From Desulfobulbus propionicus (GTDB lineage: Bacteria > Desulfobacterota > Desulfobulbia > Desulfobulbales > Desulfobulbaceae): a stretch of 58,938 nucleotides of DNA. The stretch is taken from the NCBI GenBank assembly GCA_002748735.1, contig PDTC01000020.1, positions 1 through 58,938 on the forward strand, given 5' to 3'. Positions 46,512 through 55,772 of this stretch are shown here, piece by piece (within the stretch, counting starts at the first letter, position 1; the number at the start of each line of letters is the position of its first letter). The notes beneath the pieces were generated by a model. That model searched no databases and had not been told where the DNA came from. It was given only the letters and a program-made list of their open reading frames with translations. Both the position numbers and the translations under genes were made by a program.

Positions 46512-46522
46512 GGTCGTTCTCC

Positions 46523-47980
46523 TCAGGTTTTCTTTTCGATTTCTTCTATTTTTTGCAGCAGATCCTCTGCCTCTGTTTGCCGCTTTCCGGGCAAGTTCGC
46601 CTCTGCTACGACCTGTTGCAAAGCCTTTTTCGCCTGTTGTATCTTCCCAGTATACAGGTAGTACTTGGCCAGATAAAACCTGCTTTCCCCGGCCCTGCCT
46701 AGCCTCGCAGTAATGCGTCCCAGCTCAAAGTAAGCCTGGGAAAAATCCGGCTGGTTTGTCGCCACCTCAAGCAGGTATGGCTCCGCCTCCTCCATGTTCC
46801 CCTGAAAAATCAAGGTCCGTCCCAGCTCAAAGGCAGCATACATCGAGGTCGGATCTCGGTACACCGCTTCCCGTAACAGTTGTAATGCCTCCTTGTTTTT
46901 TCCGATGTTGCGCAGCAGCACTGCCCGATCCACCAGCAGAATGCGACGGTCCGGGTAGGCCTGTTCCACCTTATCAAAATGGACCATAGCCCCTGCATAA
47001 TTACGCTCCTGGGCATCAAGCAGGGCCAGGCCGTAATGTGCCATCACCTCCTGCTCTTTGCTGGCCCCTCGCGAGAGATTGAGTACACAGAGCTCCCGCA
47101 GCTGTGCCGGGTCTCTGCTCACGGCCATGATACGGTACTTAAAGCGGAGAAAGGCAAAATTATCGGTTGGAGCAAACTGCTGCGGGTTTGCCTGGTCAAG
47201 GTCCAACAAGGACTCGATATAATCGAGACGAACCTCTGGCTGGGGATGCGTCAGGAGATACTGGGGCAGCTCACTTAAGGAATAACGGGTAATGCGTCGC
47301 ATGGTGCCAAGCATGCCTGTCAGTGCTTCGGGGTTGCGTCCCATGGCCCGCATCCACTCATAGCTGAGTCGGTCAGCCTGTTCTTCGTCGGCGCGGCTGT
47401 ACTGCAGATTGATGGTGGCGCCAGCTGCGAGGGAACCTGCCAGGAGGCCCTGGGACAGTGCTGGAACCCCAAGCGCTATACCGGCAATACCAAGGGCTGT
47501 GGTAATGGCGTTGATCTTGCCGCTCTTGTCAATTCGTCCGGCAATATGACGACTGACCACGTGGCCGATCTCATGGGCGAGAACGCCCACCAGTTCGTCC
47601 TCGTTTCTCATCTGCTCGATCAGCCCTGTATAAAAAAACACCAGTCCGGCCGGGGCGGCAAAGGCGTTAAACTGGTCGCTTTTCACCACGTAAAAATGAT
47701 AGTCAAAATTGGTCACCCCGACCACGCCCAGGACCTGGGCACCAAGGTCATTGATATAGGCGGTGATATCGGGAGCATCGACAAGGTCAAATTCAGCACG
47801 CACAGAAAAAAGTAACTTTTCGCCGATTTTTCGTTCCTCACCGATACTGAGTGCCGTAGACTCGGTCACAGGAGCCAGGACCATCACCAAACAAAGCAAT
47901 GGCCAGAGCAATAGCCCAGCCAACTTCTGCCTCACCTGGCGGCCATAACCACTGGAGTGCATGTTCTTTTCTGTTATCAT
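46523..47980 (-). CDS. bepA: M48 metalloprotease with TPR repeats, BepA/YfgC-like
   Basis: A 485-residue periplasmic protease that handles misfolded outer-membrane proteins. A signal-like segment lies at about 18-45 (LAGLLLWPLLCLVMVLAPV). The active site is HEIGH in ELVGVLAHEIGHVVSRH with a second-zinc EEQADRLS region. TPR repeats fill about 330-460. The start at 47980 has no good ribosome site; an ATG at 47962 is possible. It comes 26 bases after the amino-acid permease gene and before nikR, perhaps by chance. Confidence 0.88.
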   Translation of the reverse strand: MITEKNMHSSGYGRQVRQKLAGLLLWPLLCLVMVLAPVTESTALSIGEERKIGEKLLFSVRAEFDLVDAPDITAYINDLGAQVLGVVGVTNFDYHFYVVKSDQFNAFAAPAGLVFFYTGLIEQMRNEDELVGVLAHEIGHVVSRHIAGRIDKSGKINAITTALGIAGIALGVPALSQGLLAGSLAAGATINLQYSRADEEQADRLSYEWMRAMGRNPEALTGMLGTMRRITRYSLSELPQYLLTHPQPEVRLDYIESLLDLDQANPQQFAPTDNFAFLRFKYRIMAVSRDPAQLRELCVLNLSRGASKEQEVMAHYGLALLDAQERNYAGAMVHFDKVEQAYPDRRILLVDRAVLLRNIGKNKEALQLLREAVYRDPTSMYAAFELGRTLIFQGNMEEAEPYLLEVATNQPDFSQAYFELGRITARLGRAGESRFYLAKYYLYTGKIQQAKKALQQVVAEANLPGKRQTEAEDLLQKIEEIEKKT

Positions 47981-48006
47981 AAAAGCCCGTTAGTTTCGTT
48001 CACAGC

Positions 48007-48912
48007 CTACTGGCTTGCCGATGGCTGTTGGCCATTTCCATACCGTGTCTCCAGTGCACGAACAAGCAGTGAGCAAGGAAAAGTCAGCAGTAGGTACATC
48101 AGGGCAATGGTGAGCCATACTTCAATGGTCTGATAAGTCGAGGCCATCAGCTGGGTGCCCTGATAGGTGAGATCCTGGATAGAGATCACCGAAACGATGG
48201 CTGAGTCCTTGATCAGGGAGATAAACTGCCCGGCCAGGGGTGGCAAGGTCCGCCGGAAGGCCTGCGGCAGGATAATATGCCGTAGGGACTGTCCACGGCT
48301 GAGCCCCAGGGCATGAGCGGCCTCCCACTGGCCTCGCTCCACCGATTCAATACCGGCCCGTAATATTTCAGCAAAATAGGCCCCCTCAAAAAACGCCAGG
48401 GTCAGCACCGCCGAGAGAAAGGCCGACAGACTTCCTTCACGACCAAAACAGAGGGTGCACAGCCAGGCAGGCCAACCCCTGAGGTTGCTGGCCCGGCCAT
48501 CAAGATCCAGGAGCGGAATCACCTGATCGGCAAGAAAGAAGTAAAACAGAAAGATGATTACCAGCGGCGGCAGGTTGCGCAGCAGCTCAATGTAGCTCAC
48601 CGCCATCAGCCTGAAGTAGAGGCGTCGACCACAGCGGCCGAGGGCGATCATCAGGCCGATCGTCAGGGCGAGGATCCCTGACCACAGGCTCAGGCGGATT
48701 GTGGTAACAAGCCCGTGAACGAGATAGTTGCTCTTCCAGGAACCACTGACCTCATCAAAGCGGAAGAGATACCGGGGGATGAGGTCCCATTTCCAGTTGT
48801 AGTCAAGGGTTACAAATACCCTGACGGCCAACCAGAATATCGCGGCCCCGATCGCGATGATCAGGGCAACGTCGAGGATGCCCGGGCCTCTTCTGGTATG
48901 CCACATTGCCAC
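48007..48912 (-). CDS. Polar amino-acid ABC transporter permease
   Basis: A 301-residue inner-membrane subunit of the HisM/GlnP class. After a longer N-terminal extension come about five membrane helices and the EAA-loop motif EAAHALGLSRGQSLRHIILP, followed by QAFRRTLPPLAGQFISLIKD. It is last in a four-gene ABC cluster (permease, ATPase, binding protein, permease), probably forming a heterodimer with the 50599-51390 permease. Confidence 0.9.
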   Translation of the reverse strand: MAMWHTRRGPGILDVALIIAIGAAIFWLAVRVFVTLDYNWKWDLIPRYLFRFDEVSGSWKSNYLVHGLVTTIRLSLWSGILALTIGLMIALGRCGRRLYFRLMAVSYIELLRNLPPLVIIFLFYFFLADQVIPLLDLDGRASNLRGWPAWLCTLCFGREGSLSAFLSAVLTLAFFEGAYFAEILRAGIESVERGQWEAAHALGLSRGQSLRHIILPQAFRRTLPPLAGQFISLIKDSAIVSVISIQDLTYQGTQLMASTYQTIEVWLTIALMYLLLTFPCSLLVRALETRYGNGQQPSASQ

Positions 48913-48934
48913 TGTTACCGTTCAAGCAATCGAT

Positions 48935-49756
48935 TTATTTGATGCGATTTTTCCACTCGGTAGACTCAAACCAGTAGGCATATCGCTCGTCAATCCAGCC
49001 CTTGCTGGTGACGGTTTCGATCCAGTTATTGAAAAAATTAAGGGTATCAGGATCACCCTTGCGGACACCGAAGCAGATGGGCTCCCTGTTCAGCTGTTCA
49101 CTGAAGCTTTTCAGGGTTTCCGGGGCATCAGCTGCCATATGATTGGGCAGGGGCTGTGAGCTGACCATTGCCATCACCCGCCCGTTTTTAACCTCCTGCA
49201 CGGCAGCGGGTTCATCGTCAAACAGCCGGATCGTTGCCGCGGGAAATTCTTTCTTGGCGGCGATTGCGGCGGTGGAACCGAGCCGGGCAGCAATAGTGAC
49301 CCCCGGCTTATTGAAGTCGGCAAGGGCGAGGCCTTCGGTCAGTTTTCTGTTCGCCAGCACCCCTTGACTGGTGTAGTAATAGGGCCGGGTGAAGTTGATC
49401 TTCATGTTCCGTTTGGGATTCACGGACATCCCGCCAATAATCACGTCAAACTTGCCGCTGATGAGCGCAGGAATGATTCCCGACCATTTTGTTGGCACAA
49501 ACTCCACCGCTATGCCCATATCCTCGGCAAGCTGTTGGGCGACATCAATCTCAAAGCCCACCAGTTTGCCATTTTTATCCTTCATTGCCCAGGGAACAAA
49601 GACATCCATCCCTACCCTGATCTTTCCCCGTTTGATGATCTGCTCAATGGTGCTCGACTCGACGAGCTGCCGCTGTATGTCCTGGGCCTGCGCCCAGGCA
49701 GCAACGATCAGTAAAAACAGCAGCACCAGCACCATCCTTTTCTTTTGCAGTTTCAT
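48935..49756 (-). CDS. Amino-acid ABC transporter binding protein (family 3)
   Basis: A 273-residue periplasmic binding protein. ATG at 49756, after GGAGG, gives signal peptide MKLQKKRMVLVLLFLLIVAA; the earlier start at 49804 adds 16 residues. Family 3 features are IIKRGKIRVGMDVFVPWAMK, GFEIDVAQQLAEDMG and FDVIIGGMSVNPKRNM. Substrate is probably a polar or acidic amino acid; it cannot be fixed from sequence. Confidence 0.9.
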   Translation of the reverse strand: MKLQKKRMVLVLLFLLIVAAWAQAQDIQRQLVESSTIEQIIKRGKIRVGMDVFVPWAMKDKNGKLVGFEIDVAQQLAEDMGIAVEFVPTKWSGIIPALISGKFDVIIGGMSVNPKRNMKINFTRPYYYTSQGVLANRKLTEGLALADFNKPGVTIAARLGSTAAIAAKKEFPAATIRLFDDEPAAVQEVKNGRVMAMVSSQPLPNHMAADAPETLKSFSEQLNREPICFGVRKGDPDTLNFFNNWIETVTSKGWIDERYAYWFESTEWKNRIK

Positions 49757-49832
49757 TACCCGATATCCTCCTGTAAAATTGATAAAAAATGCCATCCGTA
49801 GCAAGACGCTACCACTTCAATGCCACTGTGCC

Positions 49833-50570
49833 TCAAAGAATCTGCCTGAGAAAATCCCTGCTGCGTTGCTGCCGGGGAGCATCAAAAAAGACCTCTGCCG
49901 CCGCCTCTTCCACAAGGCTTCCATGTTCCATGAAGATCACCCGGTCACTGACCTCGCGGGCAAACCCCATCTCATGGGTCACCACCACCATGGTCATACC
50001 CTCGGCAGCCAGGGCACGCATCACGTCGAGAACCTCACCGATCATCTCTGGGTCCAGGGCACTGGTGGCCTCATCAAAGAGCATTACCTTGGGCATCAGT
50101 GCCAGGGCTCTGGCAATGGCCACCCGCTGCTGCTGGCCGCCACTGAGCTCATGGGGGTAGCTGGCAGCCTTGTCAGCCAGCCCGACCTTGTCAAGAAGCT
50201 CCATGGTGCAGCTGGCTGCCTCACTCCTGTTTTTGCGTCGAACCAGTCGCTGGGCCAGATTGATATTATCCCGGACCCTGAGATGAGGGAACAGGTTGAA
50301 ACTCTGGAAGACCATTCCCACCTCCCGACGGATCTCATCGCGGTTGTGCTGACGGTGGTCAAGGGGAATGGTGTCAACAATGATCTCGCCGCTGTCCACC
50401 TCTTCGAGTCCGTTCAGACAGCGCAGAAAGGTTGACTTACCTGAACCGGAAGGACCGATAACAACCAGGACCTCACCCCGATGCACCTTGGCTGAAAAAC
50501 GATCCAGCGCCACCACCCCACCATTAAACACCTTACACAGGTCGTTGGCGATAATAATTGGTTCAGTCAT
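49833..50570 (-). CDS. Amino-acid ABC transporter ATPase
   Basis: A 245-residue ATPase of the GlnQ/HisP class. With ATG at 50570 it opens [20 protein letters not shown]. Walker A is [20 protein letters not shown], signature [17 protein letters not shown], Walker [16 protein letters not shown] and the switch histidine in [14 protein letters not shown] start at 50654 would overlap the upstream permease by 56 bases and add a poor N-terminus. It powers both flanking permeases. Confidence 0.95.
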   Translation of the reverse strand: MTEPIIIANDLCKVFNGGVVALDRFSAKVHRGEVLVVIGPSGSGKSTFLRCLNGLEEVDSGEIIVDTIPLDHRQHNRDEIRREVGMVFQSFNLFPHLRVRDNINLAQRLVRRKNRSEAASCTMELLDKVGLADKAASYPHELSGGQQQRVAIARALALMPKVMLFDEATSALDPEMIGEVLDVMRALAAEGMTMVVVTHEMGFAREVSDRVIFMEHGSLVEEAAAEVFFDAPRQQRSRDFLRQIL

Positions 50571-50598
50571 GCGTACCGCGCCCCCTCTCTCAACCAGA

Positions 50599-51390
50599 TC
50601 AGCGGACAACATCAACCTCTCCGAAGCGTTGCTCGAGAAGCGCCACTCCTCCACTCAGGCAAAGTGTCAGCATCAGATACAGGGCTGCCACGGAAAACCA
50701 GACTTCAAAGGTCAAAAAGGTCTCGGCAATGATGGTCCGACCTTCCATGGTCAAATCGTAGACAGCGATGGTGCTCACCAGTGCCGAATCCTTGATAAGC
50801 GAGATGGCCTGACTGGTCAACGGCGGCAGTACCCTTTTGATGGCCTGGGGCAGAATAACGGTGCGGTAGGTATCAAACCGACTGAGACCAAGGCTGTAGG
50901 CCGCCTCCCATTGCCCGCGCTGCAGCGAGACAATACCGGCACGGATGATCTCACAGGCATAGGCACCCTCAAACAGGCTCAGGGCAAGCACGGCCGTGGC
51001 AAACCGGCCGATATCAAGGATCGGCGCCATCACAAAGTAGAGAAAAAAGATGTGTACCAGCAGCGGCGTGTTACGGATGCTCTCGACATATACTGCAGCC
51101 AGTGTCCTGGCCACCGGCGAACCAGACAGGCGCAACAGTGCCGAAATCAGGCCGATGGCTGCCGCCAGCAGGAGACTTGTCCCAGTAATTTTAAGGGTAA
51201 CCACAAGCCCGCGCACCAGTGGTCCAGCACGAAAACCTCCGGCGTCAAAGCTCCCCAAAAAACCGGGAATCTGGTGCCAGTGCCAGCTGTAGCCCAACTG
51301 TTCACTGCCGTTGAGCACAAGCCAGATCAGCCCGAGCCAGGAGAGACAGAACAGCAGTATGTCTAAGAGACGCCGGTAGTGTCTGGTCAT
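50599..51390 (-). CDS. Polar amino-acid ABC transporter permease, first subunit
   Basis: A 263-residue inner-membrane subunit of the HisQ/GlnP class with about five helices and the EAA motif [20 protein letters not shown], then [20 protein letters not shown]. It shares layout with the 48007-48912 subunit, so the two probably pair. It starts the minus-strand cluster at an ATG at 51390. Confidence 0.9.
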   Translation of the reverse strand: MTRHYRRLLDILLFCLSWLGLIWLVLNGSEQLGYSWHWHQIPGFLGSFDAGGFRAGPLVRGLVVTLKITGTSLLLAAAIGLISALLRLSGSPVARTLAAVYVESIRNTPLLVHIFFLYFVMAPILDIGRFATAVLALSLFEGAYACEIIRAGIVSLQRGQWEAAYSLGLSRFDTYRTVILPQAIKRVLPPLTSQAISLIKDSALVSTIAVYDLTMEGRTIIAETFLTFEVWFSVAALYLMLTLCLSGGVALLEQRFGEVDVVR

Positions 51391-51742
51391 ACTCGCATGC
51401 AGTGGTCTTGGGTTGTGGCTCTTGCTCTATCGGCCGGAGGTAAGGAGCGGCTTCCTGTTGTCAGGAGTTCTTGAATTATTCGATTTTTCACTCAATATCA
51501 AGGCATGCAGGCACTTTTATCAACAGCAATCAGGCAATGATAAGGGGAGACAAGAGTGCGCATACCGTAGCGTCAGGCTGAAAAAGCAGCTTTTACGATT
51601 TCTTTTACTCCAGGTTTGCCAGGGTGTCACGCGGAATACTCCTTCGTCCGAGAGGAGGGATGACAACAGAGCGATCAGAGAGATTTTTCCGCCAGTGGCT
51701 TGCCCGTAGAGCCTGACTGCACTACAGTGTTCTCACCAGCTC
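51391..51742. other. Divergent intergenic stretch between amino-acid and double-ATPase ABC genes
   Basis: No gene is supported. It should hold the start sites of both divergent units, but I see no strong promoter. A CTCCTTCG...GAGGAGG inverted pair lies near 51640-51660. Confidence 0.35.
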
Positions 51743-53365
51743 ATGAACACTCTCCTGCACATAGACAACCTTTCAATTTACCTGCCGGTTCCTGAAAATA
51801 CCGAACAGCAGCACTGTGTCGTAGATGCGATTGAGCTCAAAGTGGACAGGGGTTCAACCCACGCCCTGGTTGGCGAATCAGGTTCCGGCAAGACCGTGAC
51901 CGCTCTCACCGTCCTCAGGCTCCTGGAAACTGTCAGCAATCAGCGAACCACCGGCCGCATCCTCTTTGACGGCTGTGATATCCTGGACATGACAGACACC
52001 CAGCTCCGCAACCTTCGGGGCAACCGGATTGCCATGATCTTTCAGGAGCCCATGACCTCCATGAATCCGGTGTACTCCATCGGCCACCAGCTCATGGAAT
52101 CCCTGACCCTGCACCAGCAGATGGATCGTCGTCAGGCGGTCAGAGCGGCCCTGGCTCTGCTGGAGCGTACGGGGATCAGCGACCCGCAGCATCGACTCAG
52201 TGCCTATCCGCATCAGCTCTCCGGCGGCCAGCGCCAGCGGGTGATGATTGCCATGGCCTTGGCCTGTCGCCCGGCATTACTCATAGCCGATGAACCCACC
52301 ACTGCCCTCGACGTAACAATCCAAAACCAGATCCTGGAGCTGATTGCTGACATCCAGGCAGAGTATGGCATGGCGGTCTTGCTCATCACCCACGATCTTC
52401 ACCTGGTGCGGCAGATGGCAGACACGCTCTCCATCATGTGCAAAGGGCGTATTGTCGAGCAGGGAAAGGCCAGTACTATTTTCACCCGACCGGACACCCC
52501 CTACACCCTGAGGTTGCTGCAGTCGCTACCTGGAGATCTTCCCCCCTCCCGGCAGGGTCAGGTTCCCCTGCTGACAGGCAAGAATATTCGCTGCACCTTC
52601 CGGCTCCCCGGGAAAGACAGTCTCTTGGGTTGTCGTAACAGAGTGCTCCATGCCGTGAACAATGTCGATTTACAACTCATGCGGGGTACCACCACTGGCC
52701 TGGTAGGAGAGTCAGGTTCGGGAAAATCGACGCTGGCCCTGTGCCTGCTGCGCCTGGTAAAAAGTACCGGGTCCATCACCTTGCATGACCAAAAGGGCGA
52801 CATAGAACTCACCAGGCTTGCTCCCGGTGCCCTGCGGCCGCTACGCCGGGAGCTCCAGATTGTCTTTCAGGACCCCTTCTCCTCCCTTTCGCCACGAATG
52901 ACCGTGGGAAACATCATCGGTGAAGGTCTGGATGTACACCAGCTCTCCCCGGATATTGGCCAGCAGACACAGCAGGTGGCCGCGGCTCTTGCTGAAGTCG
53001 AGCTTGACCCAGCCATGGCCAGCAGGTATCCCCATGAGTTTTCCGGGGGACAACGCCAGCGGATTGCCATTGCCCGGGCCCTTGTGCTCAAGCCAAAGCT
53101 GCTTATTCTCGATGAACCGACCAGTGCACTTGATGTCACTGTTCAGGCGCAGATCCTCACCCTCCTGCAGAGGCTGCAAAAACGCCATAAAATGACGCTC
53201 CTCTTCATCACGCACGACCTGCGGGTTGTCCGCTCTTTTGCCGACAGCGTCGTGGTGATGCAGCACGGGCGTATTGTTGAACAGGGATTGGCTGCTGCGG
53301 TATTTGCCAGACCTCGGCAGCCGTATACACAAAAACTCTTTGCCGCGGCATTCAGCCGCGAATAA
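51743..53365 (+). CDS. Fused double-ATPase of a peptide/nickel-type ABC importer (YejF-like)
   Basis: A 540-residue protein with two complete ABC domains: Walker [13 protein letters not shown] and signature [15 protein letters not shown] in the first, [13 protein letters not shown] and [17 protein letters not shown] in the second. This DppD-DppF fusion is the YejF type. The EPTTALD and EPTSALD Walker B motifs are intact. No permease or binding protein is adjacent, so partners must be elsewhere. The downstream gene is a DsrE protein, 12 bases away. Confidence 0.92.
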   Translation: MNTLLHIDNLSIYLPVPENTEQQHCVVDAIELKVDRGSTHALVGESGSGKTVTALTVLRLLETVSNQRTTGRILFDGCDILDMTDTQLRNLRGNRIAMIFQEPMTSMNPVYSIGHQLMESLTLHQQMDRRQAVRAALALLERTGISDPQHRLSAYPHQLSGGQRQRVMIAMALACRPALLIADEPTTALDVTIQNQILELIADIQAEYGMAVLLITHDLHLVRQMADTLSIMCKGRIVEQGKASTIFTRPDTPYTLRLLQSLPGDLPPSRQGQVPLLTGKNIRCTFRLPGKDSLLGCRNRVLHAVNNVDLQLMRGTTTGLVGESGSGKSTLALCLLRLVKSTGSITLHDQKGDIELTRLAPGALRPLRRELQIVFQDPFSSLSPRMTVGNIIGEGLDVHQLSPDIGQQTQQVAAALAEVELDPAMASRYPHEFSGGQRQRIAIARALVLKPKLLILDEPTSALDVTVQAQILTLLQRLQKRHKMTLLFITHDLRVVRSFADSVVVMQHGRIVEQGLAAAVFARPRQPYTQKLFAAAFSRE

Positions 53366-53377
53366 AAAGGAGGCGCC

Positions 53378-53725
53378 ATGCATACCGCTGTCTTTCATAT
53401 TGACCTTGAACAGGAAGAACGCCTGCGTATTGGACTCAACAATGTAACCAATCTGCTGAAGGCCCTTGACGGCGCCCCGGCGGACCTGGTTATGATCTTC
53501 AACGGTCCGGGTGCCAAACTCCTTGTGGGCGAACATATTCAGGGGTTTCTTGAGCAGATCACCGCCCTGCAAGGTCTCGGTGTTGCCTTCAAGGTCTGCA
53601 GGAACGCCCTAGAGGCGGCAGCAATCGCTGACAATCAGATTCCCTCCGGTTTCACGGTCGTGCCTGCCAGTATTGTCACCCTGATAGAGCTGCAGCAGAA
53701 AGGATACGCCTACATCAAGCCCTGA
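53378..53725 (+). CDS. DsrE-family protein
   Basis: A 115-residue protein of the DsrE/DsrF-like family: AVFHIDLEQEERLRIGLNNV, then LVMIFNGPGAKLLVGEH and VAFKVCRNALEAAAIADNQI with a single cysteine in the middle, near the place where sulfurtransferases keep theirs. It might bind or carry sulfur, or be a family member with no such role. It overlaps uvrC by one base and follows AAGGAGG. It is not near dsr genes. Confidence 0.8.
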   Translation: MHTAVFHIDLEQEERLRIGLNNVTNLLKALDGAPADLVMIFNGPGAKLLVGEHIQGFLEQITALQGLGVAFKVCRNALEAAAIADNQIPSGFTVVPASIVTLIELQQKGYAYIKP

Positions 53726-55596
53726 TGGACAACACCCCCTTAACTCCCGAATTTCTCGCCTCGGTCAACCATGGACCAGGTATCTATCAGATGCTGAGCC
53801 GGACCGAAGTACTCTATGTGGGCAAGGCCAAAGATCTGCGCAAGCGGCTTGCCCAGTACGCCCATTACAAAGGACCGCCACAGTCGAAAACGGCTGTAAT
53901 GCTCAGTCATGTCAAGCGGGTGGAAACCATCCTTACCACCACCGAGAAGGAGGCTCTGATCCTTGAGGCCTCACTGATCAAGAAACATCGCCCCCGCTAC
54001 AATGTCATCCTTCGTGATGACAAGAATTATCCCCTCATCAAGGTAACGGTCAAGGAAGAGTGGCCAAGGGTCGTGGTCACTCGTCGACGGATCCGAGACG
54101 GCAGCAGGTATTTCGGGCCCTACGCCTCAACCGCAGCAATGCGCATTACCCTGAAACTGCTGCACTCAAGATTTCCGCTCAGGCGCTGTCCCACGGTCCG
54201 GCAGCGTTCCCGGCCCTGCCTCAATTATCAGATTGGCCAGTGTCTGGCGCCCTGCGCCGGCAAGGTGAACCGCGCCGAGTACCTGGCCATGGTCGAGCAG
54301 GTACTGCTCATCCTCGAAGGCCGCAGCAAAGAGCTGGTTGAGCAGCTCAAAGACCAGATGACCAGGGCATCCATGGCCCTGAAATTCGAGGAGGCCGCCA
54401 AATTGCGCGATCAGCTTGCCGCGCTTGAACGGACCCTTGAACGGCAGATGGTTGTCGATGAGCACCGCATTGATCAGGATATTTTTGGCCTGCACCGCCA
54501 GGGCGCTGCTGTAGGTATCAGCCTACTATTTATCCGCAGCGGTATGATCAGTGGCGCCCAGAGCTTTTTCCTGGCCGATCCCTTGGGTGAGGATGAAGCC
54601 ATTCTCACCCAGGTGCTGGTGCAGTACTATTCTGAACTACGCCAACCTCCCAGACGACTGCTCCTGCCCTTTGGCATCGAAGATATCGACCTGGTGACCG
54701 AGCGACTGGCCGAACTTCGTGGCAATTCTCTGGATATCCATGTCCCCCAGCGGGGAAAGAACATGCAGTTGATGCAGATGGCCGCTGACAATGCCGCAAC
54801 AATCTTTGCAGAGCAGGAGAAAAAAAACAAGGCATGGCAGACCCTGAAAAAGGCGCTGCACAATGCCCTACGGCTCAGCAGACCTCCCGAGGTCATCGAG
54901 TGTCTTGATATCTCCAACACCTCTGGCAGGCTGGCGGTGGGATCGCTGGTCTGTTTTCAACAGGGAGAAAAGACACCGGAACGTTTTCGTCATTACCGCA
55001 TTCAGGAAAAAGAGGAACCTGATGACTATGCTATGATGCGCGAAGTACTGACCCGGCGTCTGCAAACCGGCCTGAAAAAAAACAATCTTCCTGATCTGTT
55101 ACTGCTCGACGGCGGCAAGGGGCAGTTGAGTGTCGGGGTCCAGGTACTGAGGTCTTTTGACCTGCTCAACCGTATCGATCTCGCCGCCATCGCCAAGGAA
55201 AAGCAGGATGAAGGGGAAAAGCTTTTCCGCCCCGGCAGAAAGAACCCCCTCCTCCTTGCGCCACATTCCCCGGTGTTACTGTACCTGATGCGAATCCGGG
55301 ATGAATCGCATCGATTTGGTATCACCTTTCACCGCAGATTGCGTACTACGACCAGCCTGCACTCTCGACTCGACAATCTTACAGGTATCGGCAGTAAACG
55401 AAAGGCTGCCCTGCTCAAATATATGGGCAGCGTACAGCGTATCCTTACGGCGACACCAGAGGAACTCGCAACAGCGCCGGGCATCGGCCCGGTTCTGGCC
55501 GCCTCTCTCCATCGTCAACTGCATTCCCCTGACGCCCCCAGGCCCGCTGTCAAACAAACAGGGCCTACAACGGGTAGCTCTTCACTGAGAAAATAA
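53725..55596 (+). CDS. uvrC: Excinuclease ABC subunit C
   Basis: Nucleotide-excision-repair endonuclease. The 623-residue protein has the N-terminal GIY-YIG domain (GPGIYQMLSRTEVLYVGKAK), the UVR domain (SMALKFEEAAKLRDQLAALE near 215), the RNase H-like domain with ECLDISNTSGRLAVGSLVCF, and C-terminal helix-hairpin-helix motifs. Full family length. ATG overlaps the last base of the dsrE-like stop. UvrA and UvrB are not here. Confidence 0.96.
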   Translation: MDNTPLTPEFLASVNHGPGIYQMLSRTEVLYVGKAKDLRKRLAQYAHYKGPPQSKTAVMLSHVKRVETILTTTEKEALILEASLIKKHRPRYNVILRDDKNYPLIKVTVKEEWPRVVVTRRRIRDGSRYFGPYASTAAMRITLKLLHSRFPLRRCPTVRQRSRPCLNYQIGQCLAPCAGKVNRAEYLAMVEQVLLILEGRSKELVEQLKDQMTRASMALKFEEAAKLRDQLAALERTLERQMVVDEHRIDQDIFGLHRQGAAVGISLLFIRSGMISGAQSFFLADPLGEDEAILTQVLVQYYSELRQPPRRLLLPFGIEDIDLVTERLAELRGNSLDIHVPQRGKNMQLMQMAADNAATIFAEQEKKNKAWQTLKKALHNALRLSRPPEVIECLDISNTSGRLAVGSLVCFQQGEKTPERFRHYRIQEKEEPDDYAMMREVLTRRLQTGLKKNNLPDLLLLDGGKGQLSVGVQVLRSFDLLNRIDLAAIAKEKQDEGEKLFRPGRKNPLLLAPHSPVLLYLMRIRDESHRFGITFHRRLRTTTSLHSRLDNLTGIGSKRKAALLKYMGSVQRILTATPEELATAPGIGPVLAASLHRQLHSPDAPRPAVKQTGPTTGSSSLRK

Positions 55597-55772
55597 TAAG
55601 TTCATATATGTTATTTAGATAGCAAGTTTTCTTTCAGGTAACTTTCAGCATTTTTTATGATTTTTATCTTTGCTTGCGAGAATGAACACTGTATACAAAA
55701 GAATTAACCCTCTCACACGCTTTTTTGTTCGGACCGGTTCGTCGACGATGTCATCTCAACCAGGGGAAATCT

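Noticed and set aside
50368-51366. Open frame of 332 codons on plus
   Set aside because: Antisense to the ABC permease and ATPase; low-complexity composition is typical of a shadow frame.
52841-53572. Open frame of 243 codons on minus
   Set aside because: Antisense to the second ATPase domain of the YejF-like protein.
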